Of a DNA stretch of 64,000 bases, positions 9,072 to 18,532 are shown in pieces. Every line of letters begins with the position of its first letter. The first letter of the stretch is position 1. A model generated the notes under the pieces. That model was not told the DNA's origin. It worked only from the letters and a program-made list of their open reading frames with translations, and did not search any database. This DNA is from Alistipes sp. (GTDB taxonomy: Bacteria > Bacteroidota > Bacteroidia > Bacteroidales > Rikenellaceae). The position numbers and the translations under genes are program-made. Location: positions 51,977 through 115,976 of the forward strand of contig JAFXFM010000005.1 of assembly GCA_017520545.1 (NCBI GenBank). The letters run 5' to 3'.

Positions 9072-11186
9072 TTACTCTGCCTCCACGGTCAAAGTCTGCG
9101 TTATATTTGCAGACGAGTTACCAATGTGCAAAGTATATGTACCCTTATTAACCTCCCAAGCGTGAGTCTTGTCGTTCCAGAATGCCAAATCCGAGTGCTT
9201 CAACTCGAACTCAACAGTTGTTTGCTTACCTGGTTCGAGGTGCACCTTCTTGAACGCCTTCAACTCCTTCTTTGGACGGAGTACGGTTGGGTTATTCTCC
9301 TGAACATAGAGCTGAACAACCTCAGCACCTGCCATCCTACCTGTATTCTCCAAGCGAACAGTAACCTTCAATGGTTTCTCTGCCGAAATCTGCTTAGCAG
9401 CCTTAGCCTTGCTCAACTCGAAAGTGGTATAAGACAAACCAAAGCCGAATGGGAACAATGGCTCGATATTCTTAGCCTCATACCAACGATAACCAACGAG
9501 AACTGACTCCTTGTACACCACATCGTAGTGGCGTGGAGCAATCCACAACTCATTGACATTCTTTTCTGTATGGCTAACCTTCAAGCCCTTTGGAATCATA
9601 CCGTAAGCAGGAGAATCCTTGAACGACTTCTCGATAGTTGCAGGCAACTTACCCGAAGGGTTAATCTTGCCAACCATAATGTCGGCGATAGCCTGCATAC
9701 CTGCCTGACCCGGATACCAGCCGTAGATGATAGCCGATACCTTATCGTGCCAAGCGCTCATATCGATACCTGAGCCCGAAAGAACAAGAACGATAACCTT
9801 CTTGTTAGCAGCGCAAGCCATACGCACCAAGGCCTCGTCCTTGCGCTCCATAGCAAATGGGCGCTCAATACTCTCGCTATCGAAAGTACCCGTAGCGACA
9901 ACCACAACATCAGCCTCCTGCAACTGTATAAAATCGGGATTCTCGACAGCCTTAACTCGTGCACGAAGTGCAGCACGGAGAGCCTGCTCAGAAGTTACGC
10001 AGTTAAAACCATCAACTTGTGAAGAGCCACCACCCTGTGGAGCAACCTTTGCCCAACGACCTACAAGCAGCACCTGCTGGCCCTCCTTTAATGGAAGAAT
10101 ACCGTTGTTCTTCAACAAGATAGAACCCTCGGCAGCAGTCTGATACGACACCTGCTCGTGGTGAGGGAATTTCGCTTCAAGAGCGTCCTCGTTTGGCTGA
10201 CCATTCCTGAAACGCTCGTATAAACCAAAGCGAATACAAGTGGCAATCATTGGACGGAGCATATCGTCGATATTCTTTTCGGTCAATTCGCCCGAAGCCA
10301 ATAAGCCACGTACAGAGTTGATGTGCTGTGGCTGATTGCGATCACCCGGCATCTCAACATTCTGGCCCGAAAGTACGATCTTCTTCCAATCGAATACTGA
10401 GCGCCAGTCGGTCATCACCAAGCCCTTGAAGCCGAGAGTGCCACGGAGAAGGTCGGTGATAACATACTTGCTCTGACCTGCCCACTCGCCATTCACGAGG
10501 TTGTACGAAGTCATTACAGAGCCTGCGCCTGCGTCGATACCCGCCTTAAATGCAGGGGTGTAAATCTCCATAATTGCACGCTCGTCTACAACCGAGTTCG
10601 ATATTCTACGCAAGAATTCGGTGTTATTGCATACAAAGTGTTTCAAACACGCCATTGTGCCTGTACCCTGCATACCGATAACGTAGTTCTCAACCATACG
10701 AGCTGCCAGGTATGGATCCTCGCCCATATACTCGAAGTTACGACCGCACTGCGACGAACGATAGATGTTCATACCAGGACCGAGCAATACACCGGCACCT
10801 GCCATACGAGTCTCGTAGCCAACAGCCTCGCCATAAGCCTTTGCCAACTCAGGGTTGAAGGTCGATGCAAGGGCAATAGTTGCAGGGAATTGAGTGGTCT
10901 TCTGTGGGTGACGCACCTCGTTCAAATCGGTCAATCTGTTGTTGATGCGCACACCTGCCGAAGCATCTACCGTATATACGTGTGGCAAACCTTTAGCTGG
11001 CGCTCCTGGAAGGAAGAATCTGTTGTGGCCTTGTGTCATCTCGACCTTCTCGTCAAGCGAGAGAGCCTTCAACACCTCATCAGCCTTACCATAAGCCTCG
11101 TCCCACGACATCATCTCGCCCTTCGTCTGAGCAAACGATGTTGTCGCCAATGCAATAGCAACAAACCAAAGAAGCAGTTTCTTCAT
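9072..11186 (-). CDS. Glycoside hydrolase family 3 (beta-glucosidase-type), secreted
   Basis: 704 residues with a Sec signal peptide (cleavage near TSFAQ, residue 20). Domains: GH3 N-terminal TIM barrel (about 35-330) with the KHF(V)CNN segment near 182 and the nucleophile in GLVMTDW (Asp260); GH3 C-terminal alpha/beta sandwich (about 350-560); and a fibronectin III-like domain to the end. It should remove terminal sugars from an oligosaccharide in the periplasm or at the surface; the sugar is not readable from sequence. It is the most distal gene of the surface locus and the only clear glycoside hydrolase in it, lying 60 bases after the phosphoesterase/GLUG gene. Confidence 0.92.
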   Translation of the reverse strand: MKKLLLWFVAIALATTSFAQTKGEMMSWDEAYGKADEVLKALSLDEKVEMTQGHNRFFLPGAPAKGLPHVYTVDASAGVRINNRLTDLNEVRHPQKTTQFPATIALASTFNPELAKAYGEAVGYETRMAGAGVLLGPGMNIYRSSQCGRNFEYMGEDPYLAARMVENYVIGMQGTGTMACLKHFVCNNTEFLRRISNSVVDERAIMEIYTPAFKAGIDAGAGSVMTSYNLVNGEWAGQSKYVITDLLRGTLGFKGLVMTDWRSVFDWKKIVLSGQNVEMPGDRNQPQHINSVRGLLASGELTEKNIDDMLRPMIATCIRFGLYERFRNGQPNEDALEAKFPHHEQVSYQTAAEGSILLKNNGILPLKEGQQVLLVGRWAKVAPQGGGSSQVDGFNCVTSEQALRAALRARVKAVENPDFIQLQEADVVVVATGTFDSESIERPFAMERKDEALVRMACAANKKVIVLVLSGSGIDMSAWHDKVSAIIYGWYPGQAGMQAIADIMVGKINPSGKLPATIEKSFKDSPAYGMIPKGLKVSHTEKNVNELWIAPRHYDVVYKESVLVGYRWYEAKNIEPLFPFGFGLSYTTFELSKAKAAKQISAEKPLKVTVRLENTGRMAGAEVVQLYVQENNPTVLRPKKELKAFKKVHLEPGKQTTVEFELKHSDLAFWNDKTHAWEVNKGTYTLHIGNSSANITQTLTVEAE

Positions 11187-11246
11187 AGCTTTATAGATTT
11201 CGATTGGTCTTTGTCAAATTGTAAAGTGATATTTTATATTTTATTA

Positions 11247-14096
11247 TTACCACTCGACCTTTTCGGTATAGGTCTTGCCGAAGTTGTCGGTTACGCGAAT
11301 CTCGCCACTGCGAACCCCCTCGCTCGGCTTGATGCGGAACATATATTGTGATTTGGCAGGCTGTGCATACTTCTTTGCTGTACCTCGCAAGTGGGTAAGT
11401 TTTGTGGCGTGAATTTCCACATAATCAGGGTCGAACTCGGCAAAATGCTCGAAGTTGCCGACCTTCTTGCCGTTCTCCCACCATTCAACATCGCCCCAAT
11501 AGCCTTCGGTGTAGCCCCAAACATTCGCCTTTACATAGCCATCGCCCGTACGGGTAGGGGAGTAGGTGCGCATCTGGTAGTTGCGGTCGTGGCCTACGGT
11601 CTTGTACCACCACTCGAAGTTCTCGCCATCGACCTCTACAACCATATAGCCATTCGGAATACCGACGTTATCCATCTCCATATTCGAGCGCAATACGCCG
11701 ATGCAGCGTGCGGCAGTGATAGCCGAGAAGTGCTGCATATCCTCGTAATTGGCCTTTCCTGCGTAGTCGAAGCCGTAGTTATTGTGGTAGTGTCCCGACC
11801 ACGAGATAACGCGCTTATAAGGCTGCAAAAGAGCTTTGTAACGCTCGTAATTGACGTTGTACTTGCCATAGGAACCTCGTGGCGATGTACCCGGCTTCTT
11901 GAAGAGATTTGCGTGGCCGCATACATATATTGTGTAGTCCTTCGGAACATACTTCAAATCCTCTTCCAGCCACTTGACTTGCTCGTCGTCCAAGCCCGAG
12001 CGGTAGTGCTTTTTGTAGTCCTCACGACTATACTCGATGCTATTTACCATTATGTAGTGAACCTTTCCGATGGTAAATGAGTAGTAGGTTGGCGATATAT
12101 ACTCCTCGAAGAATGGAGTTCCCAACTTACCTTCGATAATGTTCTGCTGGTCGTAGTCGTGGTTGCCTATAACGTGGCACATAGGGTAGGTGGTGCTTGC
12201 GCTGATATCCATATAGTCGTCATAACCTGCCATCCAGTTATACACCAAGTCGCCGAGGTTGATAGCGAAGAACTCGCCCGTAGTTGTCTTTTTGTACTCT
12301 TCAATATCCGGCAATACAACATCGCGGTAACGCTCGCCCGAACCATCAATGCCAAGACCACGCATTTGTGGATCGCCAATCATAATGATAGTGTACTTGT
12401 CGGTTGGCTCAGTGCGCTTTTCGAGTGTGAAGTTTGCAGTTGCGCCCTTCTGGTAGCGAGGAATGCGACGGAAATTCTGTATCACGCTCTTGCGGAACGG
12501 AATTTTGTACTCCGACGGAATCGAAACGAATACGAAACGAGTAGAGTTCATATCGCTCTTCAAGGCGTATTGTCCATTGTTATCGGTCACAACGCACTGT
12601 TTACCGTCCGAAACCACACAGCCTACAACAGGCTCACCTTGTGGCGTGGTTACACGACCATAGATTGTCGAGCCATCAACCATAGGCTCCACAGGCTCGG
12701 CATAGTTGTTAAACTCCTCGCCCTTGACATCTACGCTGGCAATGTATCCTGCGATATTGCCACGACGCCCCGAAACCGCCTTTACTTCGCCTTTGTTGGC
12801 GCAGTCGAGTAGGCGTATAAGATTCGATGGTGTGCCTGCTGCGTATCCGATAATACCGCCCGTATGAATTGCGTTGTTGTGGTTTTCGTAGTTGTTACCA
12901 CCCGAAAGACTCTCGACCTTGCCGTAGTTTACGCAACGGCGCAAATAGGCGTTGAACTTCGCTTTGCGAGTGGTGTATATGTTACCAACGATACCTCCAA
13001 TGTACGAAGCTTTTGTTGGGCTCGAACCGGCAAAATACACCTCGCCACGATTGGCGCAATTCACAAGATGCACTTCACGACCAATTGTTGCCGCAATACC
13101 TCCCACGTGCGAAGGAACATCGTTTGCACACTCTACCTTGCCGTAGTTTGTGCAGTCGGCAATAACAAGTTTGTTGTGCGGCATAGAGCAGATACCTGCT
13201 GTGTGAGCCATATTTACGCCCGACGACGACACCTTACCGAAGTTGTCGCAGCAGATAATATCGAATTTTGTGTAGCCTACAATTCCGGCAGCCCACGTTT
13301 CGCCCTGAGTGCCCGACTCGGAAGCAGTCGAGGTGCTTGTAACATCACCTCGGTTTACACACAATTTGACCGACGATCGGAACGCCTCGCCAATGATTCC
13401 GCCCACCTTATCGAATCGTGCATCGTTCAACGATTTGACCGCTCCATAATTCTCGCAACGAGCCGTAGTGGCACTCGGAAGGGACTTTGCGTAGGCTGCA
13501 CCGGCAATACCTCCGACATATACGGCAATATCCTTTGCGCAGGCTATACTTGCCGAGGAGACCTCGCCATAGTTGCGACAACGATATACGACATAGCGGT
13601 TCGAGCCCACCAAACCACCTACATAGATATTGCCATCTGTGTAGTTAGACTTATGGGTTAGCGTGCCGTGATTCTCGCAATTCTCGATGGTACCATTGTT
13701 GATGTTGGCAATCCAACCGAGGAAATACTCGCCACCTTTGCTCTGCGCCTTCATTACGCACGAAGCATCGATGCGGAGGTTGCAAACCTTGCCACCCTCC
13801 AAAATCTCGTGGAAGAGACCATCTTTCGCCTTCCAATTCTTCAAAGCGAAGCCCTGACCGTTGAATACACCGCCAAAGGTCTTTACGGCAACCATCTTCT
13901 TCGCCTTTGCCATATCGATATCGGCTTCGAGGCACACCTCGCCCTTATCGTTCTTATAGGCGGAGTAGTCCTTGCCGCTGTTTATGGCACTTACGAATGC
14001 CATCATCTCCTGCGCGTTTTTGATACCACCCGCATATACCGCAATCACGGATAGCAGGAGTATGAACGCAAGTGTTAATCTCTTGATGTAGTTCAT
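11247..14096 (-). CDS. Surface protein: GLUG-type repeats plus calcineurin-like phosphoesterase
   Basis: 949 residues with an N-terminal signal peptide. Residues ~30-470 are a GLUG-like repeat region (recurrent NxGxV ... VGGIxG ... CxNxG units) expected to form a beta-helix. A small beta-sandwich follows (IYGRVTTPQGEPVVG, MetallophosN/carboxypeptidase-regulatory type, ~475-545), then a metallophosphoesterase with GDPQMRG, NLGDLVYNW, GNHDYD, CGHANLF and SGHYHN motifs (~550-800), then a C-terminal beta domain. The metal ligands Asp, Asp, Asn-His, His and His-x-His are all present, so activity is likely. It probably binds and dephosphorylates or cleaves a phosphorylated extracellular ligand. Unlike its two neighbours it has no lipobox that I can see and carries the repeats on the same chain. 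Confidence 0.85.
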   Translation of the reverse strand: MNYIKRLTLAFILLLSVIAVYAGGIKNAQEMMAFVSAINSGKDYSAYKNDKGEVCLEADIDMAKAKKMVAVKTFGGVFNGQGFALKNWKAKDGLFHEILEGGKVCNLRIDASCVMKAQSKGGEYFLGWIANINNGTIENCENHGTLTHKSNYTDGNIYVGGLVGSNRYVVYRCRNYGEVSSASIACAKDIAVYVGGIAGAAYAKSLPSATTARCENYGAVKSLNDARFDKVGGIIGEAFRSSVKLCVNRGDVTSTSTASESGTQGETWAAGIVGYTKFDIICCDNFGKVSSSGVNMAHTAGICSMPHNKLVIADCTNYGKVECANDVPSHVGGIAATIGREVHLVNCANRGEVYFAGSSPTKASYIGGIVGNIYTTRKAKFNAYLRRCVNYGKVESLSGGNNYENHNNAIHTGGIIGYAAGTPSNLIRLLDCANKGEVKAVSGRRGNIAGYIASVDVKGEEFNNYAEPVEPMVDGSTIYGRVTTPQGEPVVGCVVSDGKQCVVTDNNGQYALKSDMNSTRFVFVSIPSEYKIPFRKSVIQNFRRIPRYQKGATANFTLEKRTEPTDKYTIIMIGDPQMRGLGIDGSGERYRDVVLPDIEEYKKTTTGEFFAINLGDLVYNWMAGYDDYMDISASTTYPMCHVIGNHDYDQQNIIEGKLGTPFFEEYISPTYYSFTIGKVHYIMVNSIEYSREDYKKHYRSGLDDEQVKWLEEDLKYVPKDYTIYVCGHANLFKKPGTSPRGSYGKYNVNYERYKALLQPYKRVISWSGHYHNNYGFDYAGKANYEDMQHFSAITAARCIGVLRSNMEMDNVGIPNGYMVVEVDGENFEWWYKTVGHDRNYQMRTYSPTRTGDGYVKANVWGYTEGYWGDVEWWENGKKVGNFEHFAEFDPDYVEIHATKLTHLRGTAKKYAQPAKSQYMFRIKPSEGVRSGEIRVTDNFGKTYTEKVEW

Positions 14097-14120
14097 ATTT
14101 TAGTAGTTTAGTTAGTTGTT

Positions 14121-16580
14121 TTACCACGAAATTTTCGACGAGTAGTTATTGCCGAAACGGTCAGTTACGGTAACCGTTCCCGAACCACTTGCGCGATCCT
14201 CTACTGCGCGGAAGATGGTGTGGATGTTGTTGTCCTCAGGTCCATATCCGCTGTCGGTCTTTAGGGTGTAACCATAAGTCTTATAGTGGTTTCGAACCTC
14301 GTATGTTGCCAAGCAGTAGGCATCTTTGTAGCCCACAGCCTCCATCTCTACGCCGTTGTACTTCGGCTTTTCCCACTTGTTATCCCAAAGGAATACGTTT
14401 ACATAGACATAGTTGTTTGTCGGATTACCGGCAATCATATCGGCATAGGTGTTGTGATACTGGCCAGGCTTATAAACCTTCATCTGGTACGCCTCGGATA
14501 GGGTTGAGTTGTCCGACTTCATCTTGGCCACTCCATTGGTGTAGTTCCAATCACGATAGAGGTAATTAGGCTTCTTCGAGGTGTATTTGCTGGTCGAAAC
14601 AAACGAGCCCATCTGGTAGCTTGTAGGCTTGAAGTGCCACTCTATGTTGTTACCATTAACCTCAACAACGGTATAACCTCGCGGAGTACCATCTGCGAGG
14701 TACTCGTTGGTCCACAACTCACCGGTTGAGCGAGCTACGGTGTGCTCCTCGATAACGGCCCACTTGCTCGAAGCAGGGTAGTTGTAGTTATAGGTATTGT
14801 GGGTATGTCCTGTCCATACGTGCACCTTTGCAAACTTGGCAAACAGATCGCCATACTCCTCGCGATATTGAGCGGTACGGTTGTTAGTGTTTATAAGCTT
14901 GAACATTGGCGAGTGAGCTGCCACCATAAGGGTTGTCGAGCGGTCCACATACTGAAGGTCGTTCTGCAACCATTGCCAAATCTCGTCGGTAAGGCCCTGA
15001 ACATCATACTTCTTCAACTCGCCATTCTCGTCGAGGTTCATAATGAGGTTATCCAACACTACGAAGTGCAACTTGCCGATGTTGAACGAGTAGTAGGTCG
15101 GGCCTAACTTCTCCTCGAATACGCGGCGACCTTCGACGTCGGTCTTTGCAGTCTTGTCGTTGTCGTGGTTACCCAAAACATTAAACATAGGGAAACCGAG
15201 TGTCTTTAGGCCTGCAACATAGTTGTTGTATAATGTCATATCCTCGTGAACAATATCGCCAAGCATCAAGCCATAGACATTTCTGTCGGTTATGGTTGCA
15301 GCCTTCTCGCGCATATCGCGATAGAGGTCCTCACAGCAATCGAGCGAGTGGTATGCGTTGTTATCGTAGCCATAAGAGCTTGGTCGTGGCTGTGGGTCGG
15401 CACCTATGAGCAAGGTGAAGCGCTCCGAGTTGTTCGAAATCTTGTTGAACGAGAAGTCTGCAACGCAGAGGTTGTTATTCTTCTCGCTGTCGGTTACTCG
15501 GTGATAGAAGATTGGCAAACCATTCGTGTCGGTTGGTGCGGTGTAGCCCGAAGGGATACTTACCATAACAAACTTTGTGTCTGCCAAGTTGCTCTTCAAC
15601 GAGTAGAACCCATTTACATTGGTCTTGGTACACAACAGACCGTCCGATACTACAACGCCCTCCAAGCCTTTGCCATTACTCTTTACATAACCCTTTACGG
15701 TTACTCCATTATTGTCGGCCCACTCATCAACAACGGTTTCGGTCATCTCTTCGAGCATATTCTCGACCTTGCACTCCTTGAAGACGAGCGAGAACTTCTT
15801 GACAATGCCAGGCTCAACATTAGAGCCCCTTGCCTTTGCCTTCAATACTCGACCATCCTTGGCTGTAAAGGTGATGTGACATATACCCAAATCGCCATAA
15901 GGAAGAGTTATGAATGCCAATCGTTCCTCCGATGTCGATAGGGTGAACTCGTCGGTTGTGGTGTAGGTGATACTCTTGCTACAATTTGCGGTTGGAGTGA
16001 TAGTTTCATTCTCGCAATCTACATTGAATGTGCCCGACAAAGGCTTCTCCGATGTTATAGTTATGGATTTCAACACCGTTTTGTCGTCATCGCACTTTAT
16101 GGCGAAGCAGAATACTCCTGCTAAGTGGTGGAGTTTTAAAGCCTCGTTCATTGTTGTCTTGTATCCACACATCGGAGCATATCCCGAAGCGAAGGTATTT
16201 GCGGTGTAGACCTGCTCAGCAGGGAAAACTACCTGTGGTTGCTCTGCTGTTGTACTTTCAACATATGGGTATGTTACGGCGTATGGCAAATTGAGCAGAC
16301 CATTGCGAACTTCGTATGTAGCCTTTCGTGGGTCGTTAGAGTCGATTTTTACCTCCTCTGACAAGATTCCATTTACCACTATTTTGTCGCCCTCCGACCA
16401 ATATACGGGATAGTTGCCATCCACCTTCTCTCCTAATTCGGTACGAGGCTTTTCAGCAGAAGGCAACTCTACTGTCAATACGGTTACGCCGTCCTCTTTG
16501 AAAATCTCTTCTGTCGCAAGTTCCTGACACGCCGGGAAAAGCATCAAGAATGCGACAATTACCCATAAAAATCTCTTCAT
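14121..16580 (-). CDS. Lipoprotein: fimbrillin-like N-terminal domain plus calcineurin-like phosphoesterase
   Basis: 819 residues. A lipoprotein signal ends in FPACQ. Residues ~30-265 resemble the fimbrillin (Mfa/FimA-type) N-terminal beta domain, with the ...PRTELGEKVDGNYPVYWSEGD pattern that in this group precedes an HHLAG strand. A MetallophosN-type domain (~290-370) is followed by the phosphoesterase core with GADPQPR, LGDIVHED, GNHDND, AHSPMF and TGHTHN, then a MetallophosC-type domain. All usual metal ligands are present. It is strongly similar over the last ~530 residues to the next upstream protein (16604-18313), so the two are tandem paralogues, one with and one without the fimbrillin-like module. 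Confidence 0.85.
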   Translation of the reverse strand: MKRFLWVIVAFLMLFPACQELATEEIFKEDGVTVLTVELPSAEKPRTELGEKVDGNYPVYWSEGDKIVVNGILSEEVKIDSNDPRKATYEVRNGLLNLPYAVTYPYVESTTAEQPQVVFPAEQVYTANTFASGYAPMCGYKTTMNEALKLHHLAGVFCFAIKCDDDKTVLKSITITSEKPLSGTFNVDCENETITPTANCSKSITYTTTDEFTLSTSEERLAFITLPYGDLGICHITFTAKDGRVLKAKARGSNVEPGIVKKFSLVFKECKVENMLEEMTETVVDEWADNNGVTVKGYVKSNGKGLEGVVVSDGLLCTKTNVNGFYSLKSNLADTKFVMVSIPSGYTAPTDTNGLPIFYHRVTDSEKNNNLCVADFSFNKISNNSERFTLLIGADPQPRPSSYGYDNNAYHSLDCCEDLYRDMREKAATITDRNVYGLMLGDIVHEDMTLYNNYVAGLKTLGFPMFNVLGNHDNDKTAKTDVEGRRVFEEKLGPTYYSFNIGKLHFVVLDNLIMNLDENGELKKYDVQGLTDEIWQWLQNDLQYVDRSTTLMVAAHSPMFKLINTNNRTAQYREEYGDLFAKFAKVHVWTGHTHNTYNYNYPASSKWAVIEEHTVARSTGELWTNEYLADGTPRGYTVVEVNGNNIEWHFKPTSYQMGSFVSTSKYTSKKPNYLYRDWNYTNGVAKMKSDNSTLSEAYQMKVYKPGQYHNTYADMIAGNPTNNYVYVNVFLWDNKWEKPKYNGVEMEAVGYKDAYCLATYEVRNHYKTYGYTLKTDSGYGPEDNNIHTIFRAVEDRASGSGTVTVTDRFGNNYSSKISW

Positions 16581-16603
16581 AATTATCTCAGTTTAATAAT
16601 TTC

Positions 16604-18313
16604 TTACCACGCAATGCTCTGCGAATACTCGTTTCCGAAGCGATCCACCACCGTAACAGTTCCCTTGCCTGACGATTTAGGCTCGTAGGCACGGAATATG
16701 GTGTGAATGTTATTGTCGGCAGGACCGTAATCATCAGAGTCCTTCAACTTGTAGCCTACGGTGCTATAATGACTCTTAATATCGTAGTCCGTCAAGCAGT
16801 AAGCGTCCTTGAAGCCCACCTTTGTCATCGTTGTACCGTTATACTTCGGCTTCTCCCACATATCGTCCCAGAGGAAGACATTTACATAGATATAATTCTT
16901 GTCGGCAGCCTTATCCTCCACCAAGTTGGTGTAGGTCTTGTGGTACTCGCCGGGCTTATAGACCTTCATCTGGTAACGTTCCGTTAGGGTAGAGCCATCG
17001 CTACGCATCTTCGCCACACCAGCCTCATCGTAGTCCCAATCGCGGTACTTGTACTCCATAAGTGGCGAGTTGCCCGTAGGTTGTGTGCGCTGATAGATTG
17101 TCGGCTTGAAATACCACGATATGTTGTCGCCATCAACCTCCACTACGGTATATCCGCGCGGTGTGCCATTTGCCCAATACTCGTTGGTCCAGAGTTCGCC
17201 CGTAGAGCGTGCTACGGTGTGTACTTCGAGGTTTCGGAGGTTCGACGACTCGGGATATACATAGTTGAATGTCGTGTGCGAGTGTCCTGCCCAAGCGTGT
17301 ACCTTCGCAAACTTCGAGAAGAGGTTTGCATAATCGCTGCGGTGTCCCTGTGCAGCGTTGGAACGCTCACCCATCGTATCGCCCATAAACATCGGCGAGT
17401 GCGCTGCCACCATAATCGTGGTAGAGCGATCGACATAAGCGAGGTCGTTCTGCAACCACTGCCAAACTTCGTCTGTCAAGCCTTGGTCATACTCGCGCAA
17501 CGAGCCGTCGCTTGCTCGAAGTTTCATAATGAGGTTGTCCAACACTACATAGTGCTGCTTGCCGATATTAAACGAGTAGTAGGTTGGTCCTAACCACTGC
17601 TCATAAACACGGCGACCATCTGTGTCGGTCTTTGCCGAAGGGTCGTTGTCGTGGTTGCCGAGGATGTTGAACATTGGGAAACCAAGCGATTTCAGACCCG
17701 CAACATACTCGTCGTAGAGGTTCATATTCTCGTGAACCAGGTCGCCGAGCATCATACCATAGACGTTGCGGTCGGTGATTGTTGCTGCCTTCTCCTTCAT
17801 ATCGAGGTAGAAGTCGTCGCAGATGTCGAGCGAGTGGTAGGCTATGTTGTCGTAGCCAGCAGTGCGTGCTCGTGGTTGAGGGTCAGCACCCACAATAAGG
17901 GTGTAACGCTCCGGATTATTTGTTATGGGATAGAACTCGAAGGTGTGTTGTACCAACCCCTTTGCTCTATCCTCGTCAGTTACGCGGTAATAGAATATCG
18001 GCAGACCATTCGCATCCACCGGAGCAGAATATCCCGAAGGGATACTTGCCGTAATGAATTTCGTGCGCGAGAGGTCACTGTCAATCTCGAAGTAACCCTT
18101 TTCGTCGGTCTGCACGCACAGCAAACCGTCCGATATTACCACTCCGGCAAGTTTATCGTTGCCACCGCCATAGACAATACCTTTGACGGTTATCTTGCCC
18201 GTAGGCTTGTAACCGCCACTGTTGCTGTTGTTATTATTGTTGTCATCACCATTGTCGGGTGTGCACGCCAACGCAAATATGAGAGTTAAAATTGGAATGA
18301 AAAGTCGTTTCAT
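16604..18313 (-). CDS. Lipoprotein calcineurin-like phosphoesterase
   Basis: 569 residues with a lipoprotein signal (FALACTPD), an Asn-rich linker, a MetallophosN-type domain (~45-120), a metallophosphoesterase core with GADPQPR, LGDLVHEN, GNHDND, AHSPMF and AGHSHT, and a MetallophosC-type domain. Metal ligands look intact. It is a paralogue of the 819-residue neighbour. The location is probably outer membrane, facing outward if exported with the SusCD lipoproteins. The substrate is not readable; the SusC/SusD context suggests a phosphorylated glycan, glycerophosphate polymer or phospholipid head group. Confidence 0.85.
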   Translation of the reverse strand: MKRLFIPILTLIFALACTPDNGDDNNNNNSNSGGYKPTGKITVKGIVYGGGNDKLAGVVISDGLLCVQTDEKGYFEIDSDLSRTKFITASIPSGYSAPVDANGLPIFYYRVTDEDRAKGLVQHTFEFYPITNNPERYTLIVGADPQPRARTAGYDNIAYHSLDICDDFYLDMKEKAATITDRNVYGMMLGDLVHENMNLYDEYVAGLKSLGFPMFNILGNHDNDPSAKTDTDGRRVYEQWLGPTYYSFNIGKQHYVVLDNLIMKLRASDGSLREYDQGLTDEVWQWLQNDLAYVDRSTTIMVAAHSPMFMGDTMGERSNAAQGHRSDYANLFSKFAKVHAWAGHSHTTFNYVYPESSNLRNLEVHTVARSTGELWTNEYWANGTPRGYTVVEVDGDNISWYFKPTIYQRTQPTGNSPLMEYKYRDWDYDEAGVAKMRSDGSTLTERYQMKVYKPGEYHKTYTNLVEDKAADKNYIYVNVFLWDDMWEKPKYNGTTMTKVGFKDAYCLTDYDIKSHYSTVGYKLKDSDDYGPADNNIHTIFRAYEPKSSGKGTVTVVDRFGNEYSQSIAW

Positions 18314-18395
18314 CGTGTTAGTTTTTGGCCATTAGCTTTTAGCCATTGGCCATTAGCTTTTTTAGTTTTCAGTTTTAATCCTGCTTCGCAGGCTT

Positions 18396-18460
18396 TTCCT
18401 CCTTCGCACCAAGGCATAGTCTACAAGCAACCTCTGCTCTTGGCTTGGCGTCGGTTCCGC
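18396..18460 (-). repeat. Dispersed 65-bp intergenic repeat, copy A
   Basis: Read on the minus strand, this matches copy B at 30684-30748 (plus strand) at 52 of 65 positions without gaps, starting gc-gaaccga and ending gcgaaggaggaa. Both copies are non-coding. It lies in the 219-base gap between two genes of the surface locus, next to the terminator at 18484-18518. Confidence 0.7.
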
Positions 18461-18483
18461 TTTCAGTTTTCCGTTATAAAAAC

Positions 18484-18518
18484 CTTTGCCGAGTGGCTGC
18501 AAGAGCCACCCGACAAAG
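18484..18518 (-). terminator. Terminator after the fimbrillin/GLUG gene
   Basis: A 15-bp stem (arms 18484-18498 and 18504-18518, one mismatch) with a 5-base loop. On the minus strand it is followed by gtttttat. It lies 14 bases after the stop at 18533, so transcription from SusC probably ends or is attenuated here before the phosphoesterase genes. Confidence 0.8.
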
Positions 18519-18532
18519 AGATTGAAAGTGTG